A stretch of 6,040 nt of DNA from Rhodospirillaceae bacterium (GTDB lineage: Bacteria > Pseudomonadota > Alphaproteobacteria > CADEGL01): contig JABIRQ010000055.1 in NCBI GenBank assembly GCA_018699755.1, positions 1-6,040 on the forward strand, read 5' to 3'. Below are positions 1-5,750 of this stretch, in pieces. Within the stretch, counting starts at the first letter, position 1. Every line of letters begins with the position of its first letter. Both the position numbers and the translations under genes were made by a program. Under the pieces are notes generated by a model that worked only from the letters and a program-made list of their open reading frames with translations, was not told the origin of the DNA and did no database searches.

Positions 1-458
1 AGGGAATAGCCGATGGCAACGGCGCCCTGGCCGAGCGTATCCTCGGGCAATCCGGCCAACGCATCGGCCAGATCCCGCGACCGGCCGGCATGATATTGCC
101 AGCGGCAATGCGGCCGGGAGGGCCCGGCCCCGCGCAGGTTGAGGCGCAGCACGGGCCAGCCCGCCGCCAGCAATTGGCGCGCGCTTTCCAGGATATAGGC
201 GCTGTCCTCGCAGCCGGTCAGGCCGTGGATCAGCACCGCGAGAGGCCGCGCGGCGCCGGGCTTCGGGCGGTGCAGGCGCGCGACCAGACGGTCGCCGCTG
301 CCGTCGTCCATGGCCAGATGCAGGGTCTCGGCCGGCCAGGGCGACAGATCAGGCCGGCCGCGCACCAGAATGTTGCGCAGGGTCTGCAGGTCGCCGCCGT
401 GCCAGGGGAAGCGCGCGCGGAAGGGATTGCGGTCGAGCCAGTCACGCATGGCCTTCAT
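1..458 (-). CDS. YheT-like alpha/beta-hydrolase, N-terminal part (cut by left edge)
   Basis: The visible 152 residues match the start of the YheT/COG0429 branch of alpha/beta-fold hydrolases (putative carboxylesterases, cytoplasmic, natural substrate unknown). In order they show PFRARFPWHGGDLQTLRN (residues 12-29), the family's opening signature; HGLTGCEDSAY (78-88), the oxyanion-hole loop after the first core strand; NLRGAGPSR (107-115); and YHAGRSRDL (122-130). The window ends on AIGYS, so the likely nucleophile Ser152 of the GYSxGG elbow is the last residue seen; the Asp and His of the triad lie outside. The start is uncertain. ATG at 458 has no clear Shine-Dalgarno, ATG at 449 is an alternative, and the frame stays open upstream. 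It lies 67 bases after the hemN stop on the same strand, so it may be cotranscribed. No functional link to haem synthesis is evident. The family call is firm; the role is not. Confidence 0.85.
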   Translation of the reverse strand, partial: MKAMRDWLDRNPFRARFPWHGGDLQTLRNILVRGRPDLSPWPAETLHLAMDDGSGDRLVARLHRPKPGAARPLAVLIHGLTGCEDSAYILESARQLLAAGWPVLRLNLRGAGPSRPHCRWQYHAGRSRDLADALAGLPEDTLGQGAVAIGYS

Positions 459-525
459 ATCGTGACCGTTCGGCCGCGTGACCAGGGGGCCGACACCGAA
501 GATAAATCTGTCGCGAGGCCGGGCG

Positions 526-1875
526 CTACACCGCGCGGCTGTGGCGGGCGGCGCCCTTGTGGAGATGGGCGTCGAAAGCGGCCGCGGCCAACCGGACGAA
601 GGGCCGGCCCGTCTCGGTCATGGCGACCCGCCGGTCGTCGAGGGCGAGCAGGCCGTCGCCCGCCATCGCCCGCAATTCGTCGAAGGCGTCGTCCAGCGCC
701 TCGGGCGCAACCCGGTGCTCCCGGGCCACCGAGGCCACATCGACTGCCATGTCGCACATCAGGCGCTCAATCACGGCGCGGCGCAGGCGATCGTCGCCGT
801 CCAGAGCAACGCCCCGGACCGTGGCGAGGCCGTGCGCGCGCAACGCTTGGTTCCAAGCCGTCGTCTCGGCCGCATTCTGGACGTAACCCTGGGGCAGCGC
901 ACCGATCGCCGAGGCGCCGAAGCCGAGCAGCACCGGCGCGGGATCGGCCGTGTAGCCTTGGAAATTGCGCCGGAGCCGGCCCTCTGCGAGCGCCCGGGCC
1001 AGGGGGTCCTCGGGCCGCGCGAAATGATCGAATCCGATGGCGGTATAGCCGAGCGCGGCGAGCCGCGCCGAGGCCGCGCCCCATTGGCGCCACCGCTCCG
1101 GCCCGTCGGGCAGCAGCGCCTCGTCGATCAGGCGCTGGTGCTTCTTCATCCAGGGTACATGGGCATAACCGAACAGCGCCAATCGGTCCGGGGCCAGGCC
1201 ATGGGCCGCCTCGACCGTGCGCTCGACGCGCGCGACAGTCTGCGCCGGGAGGCCGTACATCAGGTCCAGGTTGATCGCGCCGATGCCTTCGCCGCGCAGC
1301 GCCGCGACGACCGCCGCCGTCTGGTCGGTCGGTTGGATGCGGTTGATCAGGCGCTGGACCTCCGGGTTGATGTCCTGCACCCCCAGGCTGGCCCGGTTGA
1401 TGCCCGCCGCGGTCAAGGCTTCGACCGTTTGCGTCGTACAGGTTCGCGGGTCGATCTCGCAGGCGATCTCGGCCCCGTCCTCAAGATCGAAGCGCGCGCG
1501 GAAGGCCGCCATCGCCGCCCCGACCAATCGCCCGCCGCCGATCGTCGGCGTGCCCCCGCCGAAATGGACATGGCGCACCCGGAACCGCCCGGACAGGCGC
1601 TCGGCCACGGCCGCGATCTCCTCGATCAGCCGCGCGCCGTATGCGTCGAGGGGGCCGTCCTTGCGCGCCACGCCGGTCTGGCAGCCGCAGAACCAACACA
1701 GCTCGCGGCAAAAAGGCACATGGACGTAAAGGGAAAGCGGCAGCCCGGAATCCAGTTCGGCCAGCCAGCGGGCGTAGGTCTCGGCGCCGACCGACGGTTT
1801 GAAATGGGGCGCCGTCGGGTAGCTGGTGTAGCGCGGCACCGACCGGTCCCAGCGCGCGACGAGTTCGGAATCCAT
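526..1875 (-). CDS. hemN: Oxygen-independent coproporphyrinogen III oxidase (radical SAM)
   Basis: HemN oxidatively decarboxylates coproporphyrinogen III to protoporphyrinogen IX without oxygen, using two S-adenosylmethionines and a 4Fe-4S cluster in the cytoplasm. The 449 residues are close to the usual length (about 457 in E. coli). They show RYTSYPTAPHF (15-25); YVHVPFCRELCWFCGC (50-65) with cluster cysteines 56, 60 and 63, the HemN-specific Cys65, and Tyr50 at the place of the SAM-stacking tyrosine; HFGGGTPT (104-111); then blocks typical of true HemN: GVQDINPEVQRLINRIQ, LDLMYGLPAQT, LFGYAHVPW, and GYTADPAPVLLGFGASAIG with YVQNA. The N-terminal RYTSYPT block and the CGC motif separate it from HemW, the haem chaperone often mislabelled HemN. 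The ATG at 1875 is preceded by AGAAGG (1880-1885) with a short 4-base spacer, and it keeps the family's N-terminus. An FNR/FixK-type box lies 33 bases upstream, which fits induction at low oxygen. Confidence 0.97.
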   Translation of the reverse strand: MDSELVARWDRSVPRYTSYPTAPHFKPSVGAETYARWLAELDSGLPLSLYVHVPFCRELCWFCGCQTGVARKDGPLDAYGARLIEEIAAVAERLSGRFRVRHVHFGGGTPTIGGGRLVGAAMAAFRARFDLEDGAEIACEIDPRTCTTQTVEALTAAGINRASLGVQDINPEVQRLINRIQPTDQTAAVVAALRGEGIGAINLDLMYGLPAQTVARVERTVEAAHGLAPDRLALFGYAHVPWMKKHQRLIDEALLPDGPERWRQWGAASARLAALGYTAIGFDHFARPEDPLARALAEGRLRRNFQGYTADPAPVLLGFGASAIGALPQGYVQNAAETTAWNQALRAHGLATVRGVALDGDDRLRRAVIERLMCDMAVDVASVAREHRVAPEALDDAFDELRAMAGDGLLALDDRRVAMTETGRPFVRLAAAAFDAHLHKGAARHSRAV

Positions 1876-1879
1876 GACG

Positions 1880-1885
1880 CCTTCT
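1880..1885 (-). promoter_or_regulatory. Ribosome binding site of hemN
   Basis: On the minus strand AGAAGG sits 4 bases before the ATG at 1875. It is the only purine-rich Shine-Dalgarno-like match close by and supports that start, though the spacer is shorter than usual. Confidence 0.55.
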
Positions 1886-1908
1886 CGCCCGCTGGCCGGC
1901 CCGCCGCC

Positions 1909-1922
1909 TTGATGCAGGTCAA
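1909..1922. promoter_or_regulatory. FNR/FixK-type (Crp-Fnr family) operator
   Basis: TTGATGCAGGTCAA matches the FNR/FixK consensus TTGAT-N4-ATCAA at nine of ten defined positions; the only mismatch is G for A in the right half-site. It lies in the gap between divergent hemN and the plus-strand dehydrogenase. Alphaproteobacterial hemN genes are known targets of FnrL or FixK2, so oxygen-responsive control of hemN is the natural reading. The spacing is odd. The centre is about 40.5 bases from the hemN start codon, so class II activation (centre at -41.5) would start the RNA at the ATG itself, and I see no -10 element there. Its centre is about 99 bases from the start at 2015. It may act on either gene or as a repressor site. 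The motif is seen; the target and sign of control are inferred. Confidence 0.65.
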
Positions 1923-2014
1923 GAGGCGCGGACCTGGGTGGCCGAAGGCGTTCGAATCGCGCGCACGGGCCATGTTACCGTGACGGCACAATCGCATTTC
2001 CGGGGGGAAAGACC

Positions 2015-2911
2015 ATGCGCATCGGCTTCGTCGGCATCGGCAATATCGGCTATCCGATGGCGCGCCAATTGCTGCGCCACGGCTTCGCGGTCCAGGCCTA
2101 CGACCGCCGCCAGGAGGCTATCGGCAAGATCGGCGGCGACGGGGCCGGCGCGGCGCGGTCCGTGGCCGAGGCGGCGGCGGGCGCCGATGCGCTGATCACC
2201 TCCCTCCCCGGCCCGCCCGAGGTCGAGGCCGTGGCAGGTGAGATTCTGGAAAACCTGCCCGAGGGCGCGACCTGGATCGACATGACGACCAACGATGTCC
2301 ATGTCGTCCGGGCCTTGGGCGAGAAGACCGCCGCGCGCGGCCTACATATGCTCGAAGGCACCGTGTCCTGCGGCGTCAAGCGCGCCTACGAAGGCAAGCT
2401 GACGATCTTCGTCGGCGGCGAGGAGGATGTTTTCGCGCGCCACCGGGCGATCTTCGACGCGATGGCCGAGACGGTCATCCGGGTCGGGCCGCTGGGCGAT
2501 GCCACTGTGGCCAAGCTGATCACCAACATGCTGGCCTTCGTCCATCAAGTCGCCTTCGCCGAGGGCATGATGCTGGGCGCGCGCAGCGGCCTCGAAATCG
2601 AACCCCTGTGGCGCGCGATCAACGCCAGCTACGGCGGCAGTTTCGTCTCGGAGAACGACGGGCCACGCCTTTTTGCCGGCGAATTCGACTCCACCTTCCC
2701 GCTGCGCCTGGTCTGCAAGGATGCACGCCTGACGGCCGCGCTCGCGAATGAGACGGGCACGCCGATCCCCATCGCGACCCTCGCCGAGCAGACCTACGAG
2801 CGGGCGCGCCTGCATTTCGGCGACGAGGCGACCTGCCACAGCGTCATGCGCCTGATCGAGGAGGCCACCGGCCAGGAACTGCGGGCCGAGATCGACGGAG
2901 AAGAGGCATGA
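2015..2911 (+). CDS. 3-hydroxyisobutyrate/beta-hydroxyacid dehydrogenase-family oxidoreductase
   Basis: A 298-residue NAD(P)-dependent enzyme of the beta-hydroxyacid dehydrogenase family (3-hydroxyisobutyrate dehydrogenase, tartronate semialdehyde reductase GarR, 6-phosphogluconate dehydrogenase-like); length is normal. The N-terminal Rossmann domain opens with GFVGIGNIGYPMARQL (4-19), the GxGxxGxxM motif. The putative catalytic lysine is Lys167 in GDATVAKLITNML, with Asn171 four residues on; KDARL (235-239) is the C-terminal conserved block. Two sites depart from the usual pattern: the substrate loop reads EGTVSCGVKRAYEGKLTIFV (114-133) instead of DAPVSGG...G.L.i.V, and TN replaces the common NN after the lysine. 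It is therefore a family member of unknown substrate rather than a safe 3-hydroxyisobutyrate dehydrogenase. The ATG at 2015 gives a complete Rossmann start; upstream GGGGGGAAA is only a weak ribosome site. Its stop overlaps the next start by ATGA, so the two are one transcription unit. Confidence 0.87.
   Translation: MRIGFVGIGNIGYPMARQLLRHGFAVQAYDRRQEAIGKIGGDGAGAARSVAEAAAGADALITSLPGPPEVEAVAGEILENLPEGATWIDMTTNDVHVVRALGEKTAARGLHMLEGTVSCGVKRAYEGKLTIFVGGEEDVFARHRAIFDAMAETVIRVGPLGDATVAKLITNMLAFVHQVAFAEGMMLGARSGLEIEPLWRAINASYGGSFVSENDGPRLFAGEFDSTFPLRLVCKDARLTAALANETGTPIPIATLAEQTYERARLHFGDEATCHSVMRLIEEATGQELRAEIDGEEA
2897..2907 (+). promoter_or_regulatory. Ribosome binding site of the coupled SDR gene
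   Basis: GGAG at 2897-2900, followed by the purine-rich AAGAGG, precedes the ATG at 2908 with a 7-base spacer from GGAG. It lies inside the end of the upstream gene. With the ATGA stop/start overlap it supports translational coupling and fixes the SDR start. Confidence 0.7.
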
Positions 2912-3672
2912 GCCTGCACGGCAAGATCGCCCTGATCACCGGCGGGACCAGCGGCATCGGCAAGGCCACGGCCCTGCTCTTCGCCGAGCGCGGGGCCGCG
3001 GTCGCCGTCACCGGACGCAGCGCGGCACGCGGGGCCGAGGTCGTCTCGGCCTGCGAAGACCGGGGAGCAGAGGCGATCTTCCTGGCCGCCGACCTCGGCG
3101 ACCCGAGCGTCTGCAAGCCACTGATCGAGGACACCCTGGCGCGCTTCGAGCGGCTCGACGTGCTGGTCAACAACGCCGGCGTGACCCATGCCGCCGGCAC
3201 CCTGGAGACGACCGACGAACAGTATTTCGAGCAGCTCGCCGTCAACGTCACCGCGCCCTTCCTGCTGAGCCGCGAAGCGGCGCGGGCGATGAAGACCCAG
3301 GGCGGCGGCGCCATCGTCAACGTCGCGTCCGATCTCGGTCTGCGCGGCGAGAAAGGGATCACGGCCTATTGCGCGACCAAGGGCGCGGTGATCCAGCTGA
3401 CCCGCGCCATGGCCATCGACCAGGCCGAGGACGGCATCCGGGTCAACGCGGTCTGCCCAGGCGAGATCCACACCGAGATGCTGGAGCGCGCGGTGCGCGA
3501 CCGCGGCCACTCGATCGCGGACGGCCTTGCCATGCTGGAGGATCGGGTGCCGATCAAACGCATCGGCACGCCCGAGGAGATCGCCCGCGCTATCCTGTTC
3601 CTGGCCTCGGACGATTCCAGCTTCTGCACCGGCGCCATCCTTTCCGCCGACGGCGGCTCGGTGGCGCGATAA
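2908..3672 (+). CDS. Classical short-chain dehydrogenase/reductase (SDR)
   Basis: A 254-residue cytoplasmic oxidoreductase of the classical SDR family, of typical length. It shows TGGTSGIG (11-18) for dinucleotide binding, the Asp62 region (AADLGD) that contacts adenine, NNAG (88-91), Asn113 in VNVTAPF, catalytic Ser141, Tyr154 and Lys158 in YCATK (the complete tetrad), and CPGEIHTEM (183-191) after strand six. Arg37 in VTGRS at the end of strand two, where NAD-specific enzymes usually have Asp, hints at NADP(H) preference. The C-terminus FCTGAILSADGGS is the usual SDR dimer-interface tail. The start overlaps the stop of the upstream beta-hydroxyacid dehydrogenase as ATGA. The pair probably acts on the same or successive hydroxy/oxo compounds, but the substrate cannot be predicted; 3-oxoacyl-ACP reductase-like labels would be over-reading. 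It is the last gene before a convergent junction. Confidence 0.94.
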   Translation: MSLHGKIALITGGTSGIGKATALLFAERGAAVAVTGRSAARGAEVVSACEDRGAEAIFLAADLGDPSVCKPLIEDTLARFERLDVLVNNAGVTHAAGTLETTDEQYFEQLAVNVTAPFLLSREAARAMKTQGGGAIVNVASDLGLRGEKGITAYCATKGAVIQLTRAMAIDQAEDGIRVNAVCPGEIHTEMLERAVRDRGHSIADGLAMLEDRVPIKRIGTPEEIARAILFLASDDSSFCTGAILSADGGSVAR

Positions 3673-3690
3673 GGACGCGCCTGGCGAAGC

Positions 3691-3740
3691 CTCGCCCCCT
3701 CATCCTGAGCAGCCCCTTCGAGGGGCTGACGAAGGGCGAG
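3691..3740. repeat. REP-like hairpin element, copy 1
   Basis: This palindromic intergenic element has CCTCATCCTGAG at 3698-3709 and CGAAGGG at 3730-3736 around an 8-base-pair hairpin, CAGCCCCT (3710-3717) / AGGGGCTG (3721-3728) with loop TCG. Outer arms CTCGCCC (3691-3697) and GGGCGAG (3734-3740) are perfectly complementary. The same left and right flanks recur at 3803-3842. From memory, elements with these flanks are dispersed between genes in many alphaproteobacterial genomes. It begins 18 bases after the SDR stop and may serve as a bidirectional RNA structure at the convergent junction. No T-run follows the stem, so a classical intrinsic terminator is not shown. Confidence 0.72.
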
Positions 3741-3802
3741 ACGCCGCCTGCCGGCGACTCCTCTGGGTGAGGCTTCTATAGGAACAGTTTACGAAACCAT
3801 TT

Positions 3803-3845
3803 CCTCATCCTGAGGAGCGCGCACAGCGCGCGTCTCGAAGGGTGA
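3803..3845. repeat. REP-like hairpin element, copy 2
   Basis: This second member of the family has CCTCATCCTGAG (3803-3814) identical to copy 1 and CGAAGGG (3836-3842) on the right. The core hairpin is GCGCGC (3817-3822) / GCGCGC (3826-3831) with loop ACA. Outer arms TCATCCT (3805-3811) and AGGGTGA (3839-3845) pair with one G-U. It lies 10 bases from the end of the minus-strand FAD oxidoreductase, so the two copies occupy the gap between convergent genes. Core sequences differ between copies while the stem is kept, as expected of elements maintained as structures. Mobility by a RAYT-type transposase is possible, but no such gene is in the window. Confidence 0.75.
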
Positions 3846-3855
3846 TTGGCGCAAC

Positions 3856-5043
3856 CTAAAATGCCTCGACGATCTCGACTTCGCGCAGGGCTTCGCCCTT
3901 GGCGATGCGGGCGTAGTTGAGACGCGAGAGGTCGATGGTCCGGAACCCGCCGTGGCAGATCAGCTCGGCCACGGCGCGGCCGGCGGCGGGCGATTGCTGG
4001 ACGCCGTGGCCGGAGAAGCCGTTGGCGAAATGGAAGTTCCGGACCTCGGGATGGCTGTCGACGATCCCATTCTCGTCGAGCGGGTTGTAGTCGTAGTGAC
4101 AGGCCCAGGCGTTGCGCAGCTTGATCGCCTCGAAGGCGGGGAAGCGGTGGGCCAGCTCCGGCCAGACCACGTCCTCGAACAGGCAATACTCGACGTCGTA
4201 ATCCCAGCAGGGTGGGTCCCGCTCGAGCGGCGGCGAGACCCCGGCGATATAGCCGCCGCCCGTCTCCGCCCGCACATAGACGCCGTTCGGCGTGAAGCAT
4301 TGGGGCATGGGTGCGATGCGCTCGCGGCAATCGAAGGCATAGACGTAACGCTTGCGCGGCTCGACCGGCAGATCGATCCCGGCCATCGCGGCGACCCGCC
4401 CAGCGTGATAGCCGGCAGCGTTGACCACGGCGCCGCAGCCGACCGCGACACCCGAAGCCAGTTCCACCGCCGTCACGCGCCCGCCTTCGACGCGAAGACC
4501 CGTCACTTCGTCGTCGCGGTACTCGACCCCGAGAGCGCGGGCCTTACGGCGATAGCCCCGGACCAGGGTATAGGGGTCGATCCAGCCCTCCCCCTCGGCC
4601 CCGAAGGAAACCCCGGCCAGGCCTTCCGGGTTCAACCAGGGAAAGCGCGCCGGCAGGTCGTCGGCCCAGACGATCTCCGCCTTGCCGCCCATCGATCGCT
4701 GCAGGGCGTTGTTGCTTTCCATCACCGCGACCCGGCCCTCGGTCGCCATGAAGAGATAGCCCCGTTCCGTGAAGGGCAGGTCGAAAGCCTCGCCGTCCAC
4801 CGCCAGCCAGTCATGGGCATTGCGGTAGAACTCCAGGCCGTAGAGGCAGATAGCGATATTCTCGGGCAGGGAAAACTGCTGGCGGATCGAGCCGTTCGAC
4901 CGCGCGCAGGACGCGAACTCGTAGCTTGGGTCCTTCTCGACCACCAGGACCGAGCCGTCGAAATCCGCGCCCGCCGCCAAGTGATAGGCGGTCGAGCCCC
5001 CAATCACGCCCCCGCCAACGATGACGACGTCGTAGGAGGTCAC
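3856..5043 (-). CDS. FAD-dependent oxidoreductase, DAO/FOXRED1-like
   Basis: A 395-residue flavoenzyme of the D-amino-acid oxidase (DAO/DadA, sarcosine/glycine oxidase) superfamily. Family members oxidise the C-N bond of amino or N-methyl amino acids to imino acids, passing electrons to oxygen or a respiratory acceptor. It has the FAD-binding VVIVGGGVIGGSTAYHL (6-22) and Glu36 in LVVEKD for the ribose. ASCARSNGSIRQQFS (44-58) fits the substrate-side loop after the Rossmann fold. NAAGYHAG (208-215) is the second FAD-contacting strand. The C-terminal blocks NGVYVRAETGGGYIAGVSPP (253-272), AWACHYDYNPLDENG (312-326) and FSGHGVQQSPAAGRAVAEL (343-361) resemble mitochondrial FOXRED1 more than plain DadA. 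No signal peptide or membrane segment is seen, so it is probably cytoplasmic. The start is GTG, supported by AAGGGA seven bases upstream. It follows the RraA-like gene by 25 bases, and a paralogue lies on the other side of that gene. The substrate is unknown. Confidence 0.92.
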   Translation of the reverse strand: MTSYDVVIVGGGVIGGSTAYHLAAGADFDGSVLVVEKDPSYEFASCARSNGSIRQQFSLPENIAICLYGLEFYRNAHDWLAVDGEAFDLPFTERGYLFMATEGRVAVMESNNALQRSMGGKAEIVWADDLPARFPWLNPEGLAGVSFGAEGEGWIDPYTLVRGYRRKARALGVEYRDDEVTGLRVEGGRVTAVELASGVAVGCGAVVNAAGYHAGRVAAMAGIDLPVEPRKRYVYAFDCRERIAPMPQCFTPNGVYVRAETGGGYIAGVSPPLERDPPCWDYDVEYCLFEDVVWPELAHRFPAFEAIKLRNAWACHYDYNPLDENGIVDSHPEVRNFHFANGFSGHGVQQSPAAGRAVAELICHGGFRTIDLSRLNYARIAKGEALREVEIVEAF

Positions 5044-5050
5044 GAATCTG

Positions 5051-5056
5051 TCCCTT
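5051..5056 (-). promoter_or_regulatory. Ribosome binding site deciding the GTG start
   Basis: AAGGGA on the minus strand lies 7 bases before the GTG at 5043. There is no in-frame ATG at the proper place, and the FAD-binding motif begins within ten residues of the GTG, so this site supports a non-ATG start. Confidence 0.65.
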
Positions 5057-5068
5057 CGGGCACCCCGC

Positions 5069-5734
5069 CTATTTCCCGATCTCGTCGGCAGGCGGCAGGC
5101 CGGTCAGTTCGACCGTCGTCTTGCCGGCCTTGAGCCCCTCGATGATCGCCGCCTCCTTGTCCATTCGGGCCCGGCACCGGGCCATCAGGCCGTCGATCTG
5201 GTCGGGGCGGATGACGATCACGCCGTCGTCGTCGCCGATGACGAGGTCGCCGGGCGAGACCGGCACGCCGCCGCATTGGATCGTCGCATTGACCGCGCCG
5301 CCGAAGCCCTTGTGGGGTCCGGCGGGCACCGCCGCCCGGACATAGACCGGCAGGCCCGAATCGCGCAGTTCGGCGACATCGCGCACCGCGCCGTCGATCA
5401 CCACGGCCGCAACGCCGCGCTGCTTGGCGCCGGTATGCATGAGGCCGCCCCAGACCGCCGTGTCCTCGAAGCCGCCGGCATCCGCCACGATGACCGCGCC
5501 GGGCCAGGCCCCGGCCAGGGCGTAATGCAGGGCGGAATTGTCGCCGACCATGCAGCGCGCGGTCAGCGCCTGGCCCGCGAAACCCGAGCCCGGCGCAAGC
5601 GGCTTGATCGCCGCCCGCATGATCTGGGTACGGTTCAGCTCGTCGCCGATGATGGCCACAGGAATCTCCGACCAGGTCGCGAGCGCGTCCTCGTCGAGCC
5701 ACGCCTTCGGTGCGTCGTTAAGTTCCAGAGCCAT
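5069..5734 (-). CDS. RraA-like metal-dependent aldolase/decarboxylase (HMG aldolase family)
   Basis: A 221-residue protein of the RraA / 4-hydroxy-4-methyl-2-oxoglutarate (HMG) aldolase family, often mislabelled dimethylmenaquinone methyltransferase. Active members are class II aldolases that split 4-hydroxy-2-oxo-dicarboxylates to pyruvate plus an oxo-acid and decarboxylate oxaloacetate. The catalytic signature G-X20-R-D-X2-E is exact: Gly97, Arg118, Asp119 (metal-side ligand) and Glu122 in GVAAVVIDGAVRDVAEL. The Glu is described as absent from E. coli RraA, the RNase E inhibitor, so an enzyme is more likely than an RNA-decay regulator. Other family blocks are GAVIVADAGG (79-88), WGGLMHTGAKQRG (95-107) and SPGDLVIGDDDGVIVI (160-175). 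The ATG at 5734 is chosen over an in-frame ATG at 5767 because TAGGGGAG sits 8 bases upstream; the longer form would overlap the preceding gene and add 11 non-family residues. It is probably cotranscribed with the FAD oxidoreductases on both sides. Confidence 0.9.
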   Translation of the reverse strand: MALELNDAPKAWLDEDALATWSEIPVAIIGDELNRTQIMRAAIKPLAPGSGFAGQALTARCMVGDNSALHYALAGAWPGAVIVADAGGFEDTAVWGGLMHTGAKQRGVAAVVIDGAVRDVAELRDSGLPVYVRAAVPAGPHKGFGGAVNATIQCGGVPVSPGDLVIGDDDGVIVIRPDQIDGLMARCRARMDKEAAIIEGLKAGKTTVELTGLPPADEIGK

Positions 5735-5742
5735 CGCAGTCG

Positions 5743-5750
5743 CTCCCCTA
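5743..5750 (-). promoter_or_regulatory. Ribosome binding site of the RraA-like gene, overlapping upstream stop
   Basis: On the minus strand TAGGGGAG contains both the TAG stop of the upstream FAD oxidoreductase (5748-5750) and a strong Shine-Dalgarno, GGGGAG, 8 bases before the ATG at 5734. It decides that start and suggests the terminating ribosome can help the next start. Confidence 0.75.

Noticed and set aside
459..525. Promoter or terminator between hemN and the hydrolase
   Set aside because: I found only a weak TTATCT-like stretch without a matching -35 and no convincing hairpin with a T-run.
90..1274. A 394-codon plus-strand open frame across the hydrolase and hemN
   Set aside because: Low-complexity Arg/Pro/Ala translation crossing two real antisense genes; no domain.
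526..1875. HemW (haem chaperone) instead of HemN
   Set aside because: The RYTSYPT N-terminal block, the fourth cysteine in CxxxCxxCxC and the GVQDINPEVQRLINR block are those of HemN proper.
478..1983. A 501-codon open frame on the plus strand opposite hemN
   Set aside because: It is antisense to a clear hemN with full family motifs; its translation is Arg/Ala/Gln-rich without any domain, as expected of a mirror frame in GC-rich DNA.
1923..2014. Sigma-70 promoter for the plus-strand dehydrogenase
   Set aside because: No -35/-10 pair at proper spacing is convincing; fragments such as TTCGAAT and CATGTTA lack partners.
3710..3728. Intrinsic terminator after the SDR gene
   Set aside because: The hairpin is strong but is followed by ACGAAGGG rather than a T-run on either strand, so it is listed as a repeat instead.
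3776..4330. A 184-codon minus-strand frame overlapping the end of the FAD oxidoreductase
   Set aside because: It is an out-of-frame shadow of the oxidoreductase that runs through repeat copy 2; the Arg-rich translation has no family match.
3952..5133. A 393-codon open frame on the plus strand opposite the FAD oxidoreductase
   Set aside because: It is a mirror frame of a well-supported flavoenzyme gene, with no recognisable motif and no independent ribosome site that I can see.
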